Part shown: in pieces, positions 51,966-59,869 of the stretch
Layout: each line of letters opens with the position of its first letter
Position numbering within the stretch: the stretch's first letter is position 1
Assembly: GCF_017114865.1 (NCBI RefSeq)
Contig: NZ_JADEYH010000005.1
Location: forward strand, 124,001-188,000
From: Streptomyces verrucosisporus
GTDB taxonomy: Bacteria; Actinomycetota; Actinomycetes; Streptomycetales; Streptomycetaceae
Direction: 5' to 3'
DNA: 64,000 nt
Notes under the pieces: generated by a model
What the model was told of the DNA's origin: nothing
The model's input: the letters and a program-made list of their open reading frames with translations, nothing else
Database searches by the model: none
Translations under genes and position numbers: made by a program

Positions 51966-52421
51966 TCAGAGCTTGGACGCGTAGTGGTCCGGGACGACGA
52001 CGCCCTCCCCGCCGAACCACCGGGGGACGTCGACACCGCAGAACAGGCCGATGTTGCCCCACGGTTCGAAGGCCCCGGTGCGCACGACGACCTTGGCCCG
52101 GTGGGCCAGTTCGCCGAGCACCTCGGCGTGCGGACGCGTGGTGAACTCCGCGCCGGCGAAGCGCTCGCGCAGCCACTGGTCCAGCCGCGGGTTGTTGGAC
52201 GGGACGTCCTCGGCGCGCACCACGCCCTCGACGACCAGTTCGTCGGCGATCAGGCCGAGCACGGTCCGCAGGTCCGGCAGGTTCTCGGCGATGGCGAGGT
52301 CGATGCGGTGCGCACCGCGGGGGACGGGGAAGCCGGCGTCCACGACCATCAGCAGGTCGGTGTGGCCGAGGGTGGCCAGGGCTCCGCTCAGTTCGGCGTT
52401 GAGGATGCCGGAGCGCTTCAT
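51966..52421 (-). CDS. rbsD: D-ribose pyranase / FucU-like mutarotase
   Basis: 151 residues. The family start MKRSGILNAELSGALATLGHTDLLMVVDAG contains the catalytic His, and RTGAFEPWGNIGLFCGV is the conserved C-terminal loop. It interconverts pyranose and furanose forms of the imported sugar so the kinase can act. Length and position next to the ABC ATPase gene are standard for rbsD. Confidence 0.9.
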   Translation of the reverse strand: MKRSGILNAELSGALATLGHTDLLMVVDAGFPVPRGAHRIDLAIAENLPDLRTVLGLIADELVVEGVVRAEDVPSNNPRLDQWLRERFAGAEFTTRPHAEVLGELAHRAKVVVRTGAFEPWGNIGLFCGVDVPRWFGGEGVVVPDHYASKL

Positions 52422-52492
52422 GACGGGGTCCTTTCCGAAAGGGTGTGGGAGGTGTGGGAGACCGGACGGGACGGGCGGGGGCCAGGCCGAGG

Positions 52493-54055
52493 TCAGGCGG
52501 CCGGCACCGCTCCGGTGGCCAGTGCCATGACCGATTCCTCGGTCGCCTCCGCGGCCTCGACGGTGCCGGCCAGGCGGCCTTCGCTCATCACCGCGATCCG
52601 GTCGGTCAGGGTGAGCAGTTCGGGCAGGTCGGAGGAGGAGCACAGGATCGCCAGGCCCTTCCGGGCCAGCTCGAAGAGCTGCTCGTAGATCTCGGCCTTG
52701 GCCCCGACGTCCACGCCGCGCGTGGGCTCGTCGAGGATCAGCACTCCGGGATCGATCGCCAGCCAGCGGCCGAGCACGGCCTTCTGCTGGTTTCCGCCGG
52801 AGAGGCTGGTGATGGGCTGGCTCATGGTGGCGGTCTTGACCCGCAGCCTCCTCGCCTGCTCGGCGGCCCGCCGGTCCAGGGCCCGGCGGCGTACGAGACC
52901 GAGGCGGCTGAGCGGCTTGGTCATCAGCGCGCCGACGTTCTCGCCGACGCTCATGGTGGTCAGCAGGCCCTGGGCTCGGCGCTCGCCGGGAACGAACGCC
53001 AGACGGCGCCCGACGCTGGCGACGGGGTCGCGCCGCTCGTAGGGCCTGCCCAGCAGCTCCACCGTGCCGCCGGTCCCCCTCTCGCCGCCGAAGATGTTGT
53101 GCAGCATCTCCACCCGGCCGGAGTCGGGCAGTCCGGCCACGCCCAGGATCTCGCCGGGACGCAGCTCGAAGGAGACGCCGGTGTGCCGCCGCCCGCTCAA
53201 CTCCCGCACCCGCAGGGCGGGTTCCCCGGCGGTCCGGGCGGGGCGCTCCGCGCGGCGGGTGAGCTGCCCCAGCTCACGGCCGACCATGGCGGCGACCGCC
53301 TGGTCGGGGGTGGTCTCGTCGCTGCGCCAGGAGGCGACGTGGGCGCCGTCCCGCAGCACCTCGATGCGGTCGGCCAGCCGGAAGACCTCGGGCATGCGGT
53401 GCGAGACGTAGAGCATGGTCGTCCCGTCCGCCTTGAGCCTGGCCATCAGGGCGAACAGCCGCTCGGCCTCGGCCGGGGTGAGCATCGCCGTCGGCTCGTC
53501 CAGGATCAGCACGCGGCAGCCCCGGGCGACGGAGCGGGCCACCACGACGAGCTGCTGGGTGGCCAGGTCCAGCGACCGCACGGGGGCGGACGGGTCCAGC
53601 CGGAGGTCCAGCGCCTGGAGGAGTTCGGCGGTGCGCTCCAGCATCCGGCGCCGGGAGGGGAACCAGCGGCTGCCCGGCTCGACGCCGCTGAGGACGTTCT
53701 CGGCGACGCTGCGGTCGGGCAGCAGTGACAGCTCCTGGGGGACGATCGCGACGCCGTGCCGGCCGAGCATGGTGCTCGGGTCGAAGGAGGTGACCTCCTC
53801 GCCGAACACGGTGACGCCGCCGTCGCTGGGCGGCTGGAGGCCGGCCAGGATCTTGAGCAGGGTCGACTTGCCGGCCCCGTTCTCCCCGAGCAGTGCGGTG
53901 ACCTCGCCCGCGGGGACGTCGAAGGAGACGTCGGTGAGGGCGCGCACCGGGCCGAAGTTGCGGGACAGGCCGCGGACGCCGACGGCCGGGGCGGTCTCGC
54001 GGGAGGTGGTGCGGGAGGCGGTGGCCTGCGCGGTCTCGCGGGAGGTGGCGGTCAT
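52493..54055 (-). CDS. rbsA: sugar ABC transporter ATPase (RbsA-type, two domains)
   Basis: 520 residues, duplicated. The N-terminal domain has GENGAGKST, a signature DLATQQLVVVARSV that is relaxed (no LSGGQ) and VLILDEPTAML. The C-terminal domain has the degenerate Walker A VAGLPDSGRVE usual for this class and a true signature SLSGGNQQKAVLGRW with LDEPTRGVDVG. It powers uptake of a pentose-like sugar with the adjacent permease and binding protein. Start ATG 54055 overlaps the binding-protein stop by one base. Confidence 0.92.
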   Translation of the reverse strand: MTATSRETAQATASRTTSRETAPAVGVRGLSRNFGPVRALTDVSFDVPAGEVTALLGENGAGKSTLLKILAGLQPPSDGGVTVFGEEVTSFDPSTMLGRHGVAIVPQELSLLPDRSVAENVLSGVEPGSRWFPSRRRMLERTAELLQALDLRLDPSAPVRSLDLATQQLVVVARSVARGCRVLILDEPTAMLTPAEAERLFALMARLKADGTTMLYVSHRMPEVFRLADRIEVLRDGAHVASWRSDETTPDQAVAAMVGRELGQLTRRAERPARTAGEPALRVRELSGRRHTGVSFELRPGEILGVAGLPDSGRVEMLHNIFGGERGTGGTVELLGRPYERRDPVASVGRRLAFVPGERRAQGLLTTMSVGENVGALMTKPLSRLGLVRRRALDRRAAEQARRLRVKTATMSQPITSLSGGNQQKAVLGRWLAIDPGVLILDEPTRGVDVGAKAEIYEQLFELARKGLAILCSSSDLPELLTLTDRIAVMSEGRLAGTVEAAEATEESVMALATGAVPAA

Positions 54056-55077
54056 CAGTCCTCCACGGTCGCTTCGTCGAGGTTGTCCTGGGTGATGAAC
54101 TGGGCCCCGGTGTCCACGCCCTCGATCTCGGTGCCCTCGGTGAGGAAGTCGTGCAGCACCTTCACGGCCTGGTAGCCCTGCTCGGAGGGGTTCTGGCTGA
54201 TGGTGAAGTCCAGCACCCCCTCGTCGATGTACTCGGCCGTCCGGGTGAGGAGGTCGAAGCCGCCCATGGTGATGTCACCGGCGTCGCCGGACTGCGCCAC
54301 CCACTTGGCGGCGGCGGTCGTCGAGCAGCAGTCCAGTCCCGCGACCGCCACGACACCGGACTGGCCGGACATGGTGGACTCGACGGTGTTGTAGGCGGAG
54401 CTGGGCTCGTTGCCGACGTTCACCGGCCCGACGATCTCCAGGCCGCTGCCGTCCAGCCCCTCCTTGAAGCCGCCGAACCGGTCGTGCGACCAGCCGGCCC
54501 CGGTGTCCACGGAGAAGACGACGACCTTGCCCTCGTTCGTCCCGTCCAGTTCCTCCAGCAGCCGCTCGGCCTGGGCCTTGCCCGAGCCCTTGAGGTCCTG
54601 GCCGACGAAGCCCATCTGCTGGGAGTCGGGGTTGTCGGTGTTGAAGGAGATGATCGGGACGCCCGCGTCGTAGGCCTGGGCGATGACCGGCTTCAGGGCG
54701 TCGCTGGAGGCGGAGGAGACGGCGAGGCCGTCCACGGCCTCCTGCTGGATCAGCGTCTGTATCTCGGACACCTGCTGGGCGGCGTCACCGCCGGTGGGCC
54801 CGATGAGGGCGACGTCGGCCCCCAGCTCCTCGCCCGCCTTCTCCATGCCCGCGCCGATCGGCGTGGCGAAGGCCAGGGACGGGTCGTGGTAGCTGAGCTT
54901 GATCCGCATCGGCTCGCCGTCGTCGATGCGCTGCTGGATGTGGGAGGCGAGTTCGAAGGAGCCGTCCTCCGAACCGCCGGAGTCGGCGGGGGCTACGGCG
55001 CCGCACGCGCTGAGGGTGAGGGTGGCGGCGGCGGCCGTCGCGGCGGCGAGGCCCCTGAGGAGGGTGCGAGCAGACAT
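54055..55077 (-). CDS. rbsB: sugar-binding lipoprotein of the RbsB type
   Basis: 340 residues. The signal peptide (LLRGLAAATAAAATL) ends at the lipobox LSAC, so the protein is anchored outside the membrane. The type I periplasmic-binding fold includes EIQTLIQQEAVDGLAVSSAS, GVPIISFNTDNP and GFDLLTRTAEYIDEG. It captures the sugar for the ABC system; the ligand is assumed to be ribose or a related sugar from rbsK/rbsD context. The Cys pair in VAGLDCCSTTAAAKW is unusual for the family. Confidence 0.9.
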   Translation of the reverse strand: MSARTLLRGLAAATAAAATLTLSACGAVAPADSGGSEDGSFELASHIQQRIDDGEPMRIKLSYHDPSLAFATPIGAGMEKAGEELGADVALIGPTGGDAAQQVSEIQTLIQQEAVDGLAVSSASSDALKPVIAQAYDAGVPIISFNTDNPDSQQMGFVGQDLKGSGKAQAERLLEELDGTNEGKVVVFSVDTGAGWSHDRFGGFKEGLDGSGLEIVGPVNVGNEPSSAYNTVESTMSGQSGVVAVAGLDCCSTTAAAKWVAQSGDAGDITMGGFDLLTRTAEYIDEGVLDFTISQNPSEQGYQAVKVLHDFLTEGTEIEGVDTGAQFITQDNLDEATVED

Positions 55078-55162
55078 GGGCGTTCCTTGGGTGTGTTCGG
55101 GAGTGTCTGGGGTGTTCGGGAGCGCACGGGGCGTGCCCACCCGGGGGCGCGGGGCCGGGCGC

Positions 55163-56164
55163 TCAGGCCCGGGCCTTGCGCCTGCGCTGCCAGGTGTCGG
55201 CCGCGACGGCGGCGACGATCACCAGGCCGGTGACGACGGTCTGCCAGAAGGAGGAGATCCCGTTGATGTTGAGGATGTTCTGGAGCAGGCCGATGAAGGC
55301 GACGCCGATGACGGTGCCCCACATGGTTCCGGAGCCGCCGAACAGGGCCGCGCCGCCGATGATGACGGCGGAGATCACCGTCAGCTCCAGCCCCTGGCCG
55401 GTGACGCCCTGCACGTAGGAGAGGAAGGACAGACCGAGCACACCTGCGAGGCCGGCGGCGAAGCCGGAGAGGACGAACGCGGTCAGCTTGACCCGCTTGA
55501 CGTTGACGCCGACCAGCCGGGCGGCCTCCTGGTTGCCGCCGACGGCGTAGGTGTTGAAGCCGAAGCGCGAGCGGGACAGCAGCACCACGCCGACGGCGGC
55601 GACGGCGACGAAGAGGACGAACTGCATCGGTATCAGGCCGAACAGCCGCCCCTGGCCCAGGAGGTTGAACTCCGCGACCCCGGGCTGGGAGGAGCTGAGG
55701 GAGATCGGGGCGCCGTCGGAGATCAGCAGGGCGACGCCGCGGAAGACGCTGAGCGTGCCGAGGGTGACGATGAACGACGGCACGCCGAGCACCACGACGG
55801 CCAGCCCGTTGAGCAGCCCGGCCAGCGCTCCCACGGCGAGTCCGGCGCCCATCGCCAGGGGCCAGCTCCAGCCGTCCGAGATCAGCATTCCGGTCGAGAT
55901 CGCCGACAGCGCGTAGGTGGATCCCACCGACAGGTCGATCTCGCCGTTGAGGATGACGAACGTGGCGCCGACGGCCATGATGCCGATCTGCGCGATCTGC
56001 TGGCCGACCGAGAGCAGGTTGTCGGACTGGGCGAAGCTCGGAGAGAGGACGGTGCCCAGCAGGAAGAGCAGCACGAGAGCGGCGAAGACACCGGACTCAC
56101 GGGCGTGGAGCAGTCTGCGCAGCGGGAGGGAGAACTCCCTTGCCGGTGCGGTGGTCGAGGTCAT
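55163..56164 (-). CDS. rbsC: sugar ABC transporter permease (RbsC-type)
   Basis: 333 residues with about nine membrane helices. The motif ATFVILNGEIDLSVGS is diagnostic of RbsC/BPD_transp_2 permeases, and the EAA-like loop is GGNQEAARLVGVNVKRVK. It is the single permease of the system and presumably acts as a homodimer. It starts at ATG 56164 inside the end of rbsK (ATGA overlap). Confidence 0.92.
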   Translation of the reverse strand: MTSTTAPAREFSLPLRRLLHARESGVFAALVLLFLLGTVLSPSFAQSDNLLSVGQQIAQIGIMAVGATFVILNGEIDLSVGSTYALSAISTGMLISDGWSWPLAMGAGLAVGALAGLLNGLAVVVLGVPSFIVTLGTLSVFRGVALLISDGAPISLSSSQPGVAEFNLLGQGRLFGLIPMQFVLFVAVAAVGVVLLSRSRFGFNTYAVGGNQEAARLVGVNVKRVKLTAFVLSGFAAGLAGVLGLSFLSYVQGVTGQGLELTVISAVIIGGAALFGGSGTMWGTVIGVAFIGLLQNILNINGISSFWQTVVTGLVIVAAVAADTWQRRRKARA

Positions 56165-57078
56165 GGGGTGTTTCCAATCCGGGCGTTCAGCTGGTCTCTG
56201 GTGGGCAGGGCGGGGATGACGCCGGCGATGGTGACGGTGTGGGCGCCCGCCGCGGCGGCGAACTCCGCCGCCTGCCGCAGGTCCCGCCCCTGCGCGAGGG
56301 CGACCGCCAGCGCGGCGGTGAAGGAGTCGCCCGCGCCCGTGGTGTCGACGACCGTGCCGGCCGGGTGAGGCGGCACCCGCGTCACGCCGGAGCCCCGGGC
56401 GATCAGCGCGCCCTCGCCGCCCCGGGTGAGGACGGCCGCGCCCCCGGTGCGCTCGCACAGTGCCCGGACGAGGTCCTCGTCCCCCAGCCCGTGCTCGTCG
56501 CCGAGGCCGAGGAGTACGGGGGCCTCGGTCTGGTTCGGTGTGATCACGTCGATGAGCGGCCAGGCGTCCTCGGGCAGCGGCCGGGCGGGCGCCGGGTTGA
56601 GCAGGGTGGTGGTGCCGGCCTCGCGGCCCGCGCGCAGCGCGGCCACGACGGCCCCCTCGGGGATCTCCATCGAGACGACGAGGACGTCGGCCGAGGCGAT
56701 CTCGGCGCGGAACGGCTCGACGGCCGCCGCGTCCAGTTCGTCCAGGGCCCCCGGGGCGATGGCGATGCGGTTCTCGCCGGACGGCTCGACCAGGATGAAG
56801 CCGACCATCGTGGGGGCGCGGGCCGTCAGCACGTGCCCGGCCCCGACGCCCTCACGGCGCCACAGCTCGTGCGCGGCGCGGCCGAAGTCGTCGTCGCCCA
56901 CGGCGGTCAGCAGGGAAACCTCGGCGCCCAGCCGGGCGGCGCCCACGGCCTGGTTGCTCCCCTTGCCGCCGGGGCCGGGGTCGAACACGCCGCCCGACAC
57001 GGTCTCGCCCGCCGCGGGCGCCTTCGGGACCCGCATGGTGAGGCCGGCCCCATAGCTTCCGACAACTGCGATCTTCAT
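56161..57078 (-). CDS. rbsK: ribokinase
   Basis: 305 residues of the PfkB family. The signatures are GGKGSNQAVGAARLG (substrate), LNPAPARPLP, ITPNQTEA and the anion hole/catalytic VVDTTGAGDSFTAALAVALAQG. It phosphorylates the imported pentose at O-5. It is the first gene of the operon rbsK-rbsC-rbsB-rbsA-rbsD-deoC. I use ATG 57078. The frame stays open for about 300 more bases upstream, but that stretch contains the promoter and operator candidates, so it is not part of the gene. Confidence 0.92.
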   Translation of the reverse strand: MKIAVVGSYGAGLTMRVPKAPAAGETVSGGVFDPGPGGKGSNQAVGAARLGAEVSLLTAVGDDDFGRAAHELWRREGVGAGHVLTARAPTMVGFILVEPSGENRIAIAPGALDELDAAAVEPFRAEIASADVLVVSMEIPEGAVVAALRAGREAGTTTLLNPAPARPLPEDAWPLIDVITPNQTEAPVLLGLGDEHGLGDEDLVRALCERTGGAAVLTRGGEGALIARGSGVTRVPPHPAGTVVDTTGAGDSFTAALAVALAQGRDLRQAAEFAAAAGAHTVTIAGVIPALPTRDQLNARIGNTP

Positions 57079-57099
57079 CGACGCACCACGCCTTGTATG

Positions 57100-57150
57100 T
57101 GAACAACCATGAACAAGCGCGAGCGTAGGTACAGGGATGTCCCTAGTCAA
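57100..57150 (-). promoter_or_regulatory. rbs operon promoter with internal dyad and downstream direct repeats
   Basis: On the leftward strand: TTGACT (57145-57150), 17-nt spacer, TACGCT (57122-57127). The spacer contains the dyad AGGGATGTCCCT (57133-57144). Downstream of the start region TGAACAA occurs twice (57100-57106 and 57110-57116 as read on +). Either element could be the GntR operator. Confidence 0.65.
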
Positions 57151-57546
57151 TAGGTTGCCGAGAAGTGAACGTCCGTTACGTTTCCGTGTCATTCGTCCGG
57201 CCCCGGCGCGGCGGCGCGCACGTGCCGCGAGCGGGCCCATCAGCGCGTACAGCACCGACAAGACCAGGCGCAGGATCACGAAGTCCCACCCCCACGACCT
57301 GCCGCCCATCAGGGTCATGACGACTCCGGTCGCGGTCCCCACCGTCGCCCCGGCCTCGGCCCACCTCAAACATCGCCCCATGAACAGCGGTTACCTCGGC
57401 ACACTCCGCCCACCTGCGTCCGATGCACGCTCCTGCGGACTTGCCGTCGCCCGCTCACCGAAGGCCGTTCGGGCGACCGGACTTCCGACTGGAGCAACTT
57501 GCCCGCTGGGGAAGCAGGTTGGGGTCTGCTGTCCGGCTTCAGGGCC
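57151..57546. other. low-coding gap between rbs promoter and ISL3 remnant
   Basis: About 400 bp. On the leftward strand, roughly 57190-57381 could encode a two-helix membrane segment (GVVMTLMGGRSWGWDFVILR, LVLSVLYALMGPLAARARRR), but it has no stop before rbsK and no ribosome site. It may be debris of a disrupted membrane-protein gene. Otherwise I see nothing. Confidence 0.35.
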
Positions 57547-57717
57547 TCAGGACTGCTCACGCCCGATGTTCCTGAGGAACAGCAGAGCCGCCAGATACAT
57601 GCAGCCGATCATCACGAGGAGTGCCCAGCCGCCACCCTCACCACTTGCCACCAGGAAAACAGAGAAAGCCACTCCGGCAACTGCGAAGACCGTCCCGAGC
57701 AACATGTACCGCCTCAC
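57547..57717 (-). CDS. small two-helix membrane protein at the IS junction
   Basis: About 56 residues: VRRYMLLGTVFAVAGVAFSVFLVAS as helix 1 and ALLVMIGCMYLAALLFLRNI as helix 2. ATG 57705 is the safer start (52 residues). The gene starts exactly where ISL3 transposase homology begins on the other strand, so its promoter and perhaps its true N-terminus were lost or replaced. The function is unknown. Confidence 0.5.
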   Translation of the reverse strand: MRRYMLLGTVFAVAGVAFSVFLVASGEGGGWALLVMIGCMYLAALLFLRNIGREQS

Positions 57718-58588
57718 CGCCGAGCCCTGCCCGACGCGGTTCAGATCAGCGACCGCTGGCACTTGTGGCACAACCTCGCCGAGGCCGTCCGCAGAGAGGT
57801 CGCCGCGCACAGCACCTGCTGGGCGGAAGCGGGACCGCCCCCGGCCGAGGGGAGACAGGCCGCTACCACCCGCGAGCGCCGGCAGCAGGTCCACGCCCTG
57901 CGCGAGCGCGGAGTCGGCCTACTGGAGTGCGCGCGCCGCCTGAACCTGGCTCTCAACACCGTCAAGCGCTACGACCGTGTCGCCGAGCCAGAGCGCCTCA
58001 TCCGCGCCCCCGCCTACCGGCCCACCCTCGTGGATCCCTACCACGATCACCTGCGCCGGCGCCGGCTGGAGAATCCGGCCGTCCCCGTCACCCATCTCCT
58101 GCGGGAGATCAGGGAGCTGGGCTACACCGGCAGCTCGAACCTGCTGGTCCGCTACATCAACCAGGGACGTGTCGAGGGCGACCGGCCCGCACTCTCGCCC
58201 CGGCGCCTGGCCCGCTACCTTCTCACCCGCCCCGACCGCCTCAAGGACCACCAGCGGGAACGTATCGAGGCCGCCCGCGCCGCCTGCCACGAGATGACCG
58301 CTCTGGCCGACCTCATCCACCGCTTCGCCGCGCTGCTGGATCCCGCCGACGGCCATGCCACCCTGCTGAGCACCTGGATCAACTTGGTCCAGGCCGAGGA
58401 CCTGCCCCACCTGCATGCCTTCACCCGGGGCCTTGAGAAGGACCGCGCCGCCGTCGACGCCGCCCTCACCCTGCCATACCACAACGGCGGCACCGAAGGC
58501 GTCAACAACAAGACCAAACTGGTCAAGCGCCAGATGTACGGCCGCGCGAGCTTTCCCCCTCCTCCGCCACCGCATCCTCCTGGGCTGA
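57718..58588 (+). pseudogene. ISL3-family transposase remnant
   Basis: Homology begins abruptly at RALPDAVQISDRWHLWHNLAEAV, an internal ISL3 motif, so the N-terminal zinc-finger/helix-turn-helix part and the left end are missing. It continues through LNLALNTVKRYDR, ALSPRRLARYLL and the C-terminal GGTEGVNNKTKLVKRQMYGRAS. Near 58552 an extra C in a CCCCC run shifts the frame; read one base later, the usual ending LLRHRILLG and TGA (58586-58588) reappear. Both lesions make it inactive. A possible right-end inverted repeat lies near 58600-58628, but no partner is present. Confidence 0.82.
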
Positions 58589-58679
58589 CCACACCCTCCG
58601 TCACCACCGACTACGGAACAGACCCGAACGTTTGACAGACCCCGTACTGGCGGCCCGGAGCTGACCGCTCACGCAGCCG

Positions 58680-58716
58680 AACGCCTCGCACCGGAACGCG
58701 TCCGGTGCGAGGCGTT
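58680..58716. terminator. terminator downstream of the MmcQ/YjbR gene
   Basis: A 16-bp stem (58680-58695 with 58701-58716) with a 5-nt loop, 24 nt past the leftward gene stop. Confidence 0.85.
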
Positions 58717-58739
58717 TCGCTCGGGGCGGCGGCGGGCCG

Positions 58740-59177
58740 TCAGCCGGTCGCTCGCGCGTCGAGTTCCGCCACCAGCCGTTTCGGCGCGACGGTGCGGTAG
58801 CTCTCCTCGACCCAGTCGCACAGCAGCTCCGCGTCCGGTGCCTCCGGCTCGCCCAGTGGGATGGTCACCCAGCCCGAACGGCCGAGTCCGTAGCCGGTGA
58901 GAAGGGCGCCGGGGGCGGACATCGCGTGGGCGTGGGCCTCGGGGTCGGTGAGTTTGACGGTGACGGTGGGCGGGGAGTCGCCCTGCCCCGCCACGAGGTG
59001 CCCGAGGAAGAGGAAGACGAAGATCTTCCGGTTGACCTTGACCACGGACTCTCCCCAGGGGAAGTCCTCGTACGCGCCGGGCAGTTCGAGGGCGAACTCG
59101 CGCACCCGTTCCCGTGCCGCCTGCGGATCACGCCGCGCCCCCCGCGCGCTGCTACGCCCCCTGGTCCGATCGCTCAT
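58740..59177 (-). CDS. MmcQ/YjbR family protein
   Basis: 145 residues. It matches the YjbR/CyaY-like fold: VREFALELPGAYEDFPWGESVVKVNRKIFVFL, VTVKLTDPEAHAHAM, GLGRSGWVTIPLGE and a final DWVEESYRTVAPKRL. The family has a DNA-binding-like double-wing fold of unknown biological role. An Arg-rich leader of 20 residues precedes it. ATG 59177 is used; a GTG inside the leader is possible. Confidence 0.88.
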   Translation of the reverse strand: MSDRTRGRSSARGARRDPQAARERVREFALELPGAYEDFPWGESVVKVNRKIFVFLFLGHLVAGQGDSPPTVTVKLTDPEAHAHAMSAPGALLTGYGLGRSGWVTIPLGEPEAPDAELLCDWVEESYRTVAPKRLVAELDARATG

Positions 59178-59185
59178 GGTCCCAG

Positions 59186-59206
59186 CGTAGGGTCGGGCAC
59201 CGACAG
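59186..59206 (+). promoter_or_regulatory. TAGGGT-containing box upstream of the DUF3515 gene
   Basis: CGTAGGGTCGGGCACCGACAG. It matches 19 of 21 bases with a box at 59805-59825 upstream of the next gene, and TAGGGT could be a -10. Confidence 0.45.
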
Positions 59207-59272
59207 CCGGTCCCGTTCTCCGTCCCTTCCCGCTCCCGCTCCGTGCGCAGGCGGAGCCCGAAGGAAACCACG

Positions 59273-59770
59273 ATGAAGAAGCAGAGAAGAAGCAGCCTCT
59301 TATTCCTCGGCGCCATGGCCGTCGCCGTCGCGGTGGTCTCCTGCTCCGGGCATTCCCCGCTCTCCCCCGGCCTCTCGGTTCGATCCGGCCCGTTCTCCGG
59401 TGATCCGCTCTGCGCGGATGTGGTGTTCGGGGCGCCCGAGGAGGTCCTGTCGCGGCAGCGCGACGGGGCTGCGGGAGCCGGCACCGCATCATGGGGAGGC
59501 GCGTCGGTCGTTCTGCGGTGCGGAGTCGAGCCGCTGCCGCCGACGCCCGATCTGTGCATGAACGTCAGCGGTGTCGACTGGGTGCTCGACGAGGGCAGGC
59601 TGGAGGCCGACGGCGTCCAGGTCCTCACGACGTACGGGCGCACCCCGGCTGTGGAGGTGACCATCGAGGACGCGCCCGGACACGCCGGGGACGTGCTGGT
59701 CGACATGAACCGTTCGGTCAGGGCGATCCCCCGGAAGTCGAAGTGCCTCAGCCCCGGTGAGGTGCCGTGA
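59273..59770 (+). CDS. DUF3515 lipoprotein with rare N-terminal codons
   Basis: 165 residues. The signal peptide (LLFLGAMAVAVAVVSC) ends in a lipobox-like Cys. The mature part fits DUF3515, an actinobacterial secreted family, with CADVVFGAPEEVLSR, ASWGGASVVLRCGVEPLPP and MNVSGVDWVLDE. The function is unknown. Codons 5 and 6 are AGA and codon 10 is TTA, all very rare here, so translation should depend on bldA and scarce tRNAs. AAGGAAA precedes ATG 59273. Confidence 0.87.
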   Translation: MKKQRRSSLLFLGAMAVAVAVVSCSGHSPLSPGLSVRSGPFSGDPLCADVVFGAPEEVLSRQRDGAAGAGTASWGGASVVLRCGVEPLPPTPDLCMNVSGVDWVLDEGRLEADGVQVLTTYGRTPAVEVTIEDAPGHAGDVLVDMNRSVRAIPRKSKCLSPGEVP

Positions 59771-59804
59771 CCGCGCCTCTTCGCGCGTTCGCCCGTGTCC
59801 CCGC

Positions 59805-59825
59805 CGTAGGGTCGGGCAACGGCAG
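59805..59825 (+). promoter_or_regulatory. TAGGGT-containing box upstream of the reductase gene
   Basis: CGTAGGGTCGGGCAACGGCAG, nearly identical to 59186-59206 and about 45 bp before GTG 59870. Confidence 0.45.
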
Positions 59826-59869
59826 GTGATCCTGTCCCGCCCGTCCCTCTCACCCCCAGGAGGTCAGGA

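Noticed and set aside
56161..57381. Ribokinase extended about 100 residues upstream in frame
   Set aside because: The extension crosses a good promoter and repeated operator-like sites, and family proteins start at MKIAVVGS-like sequence.
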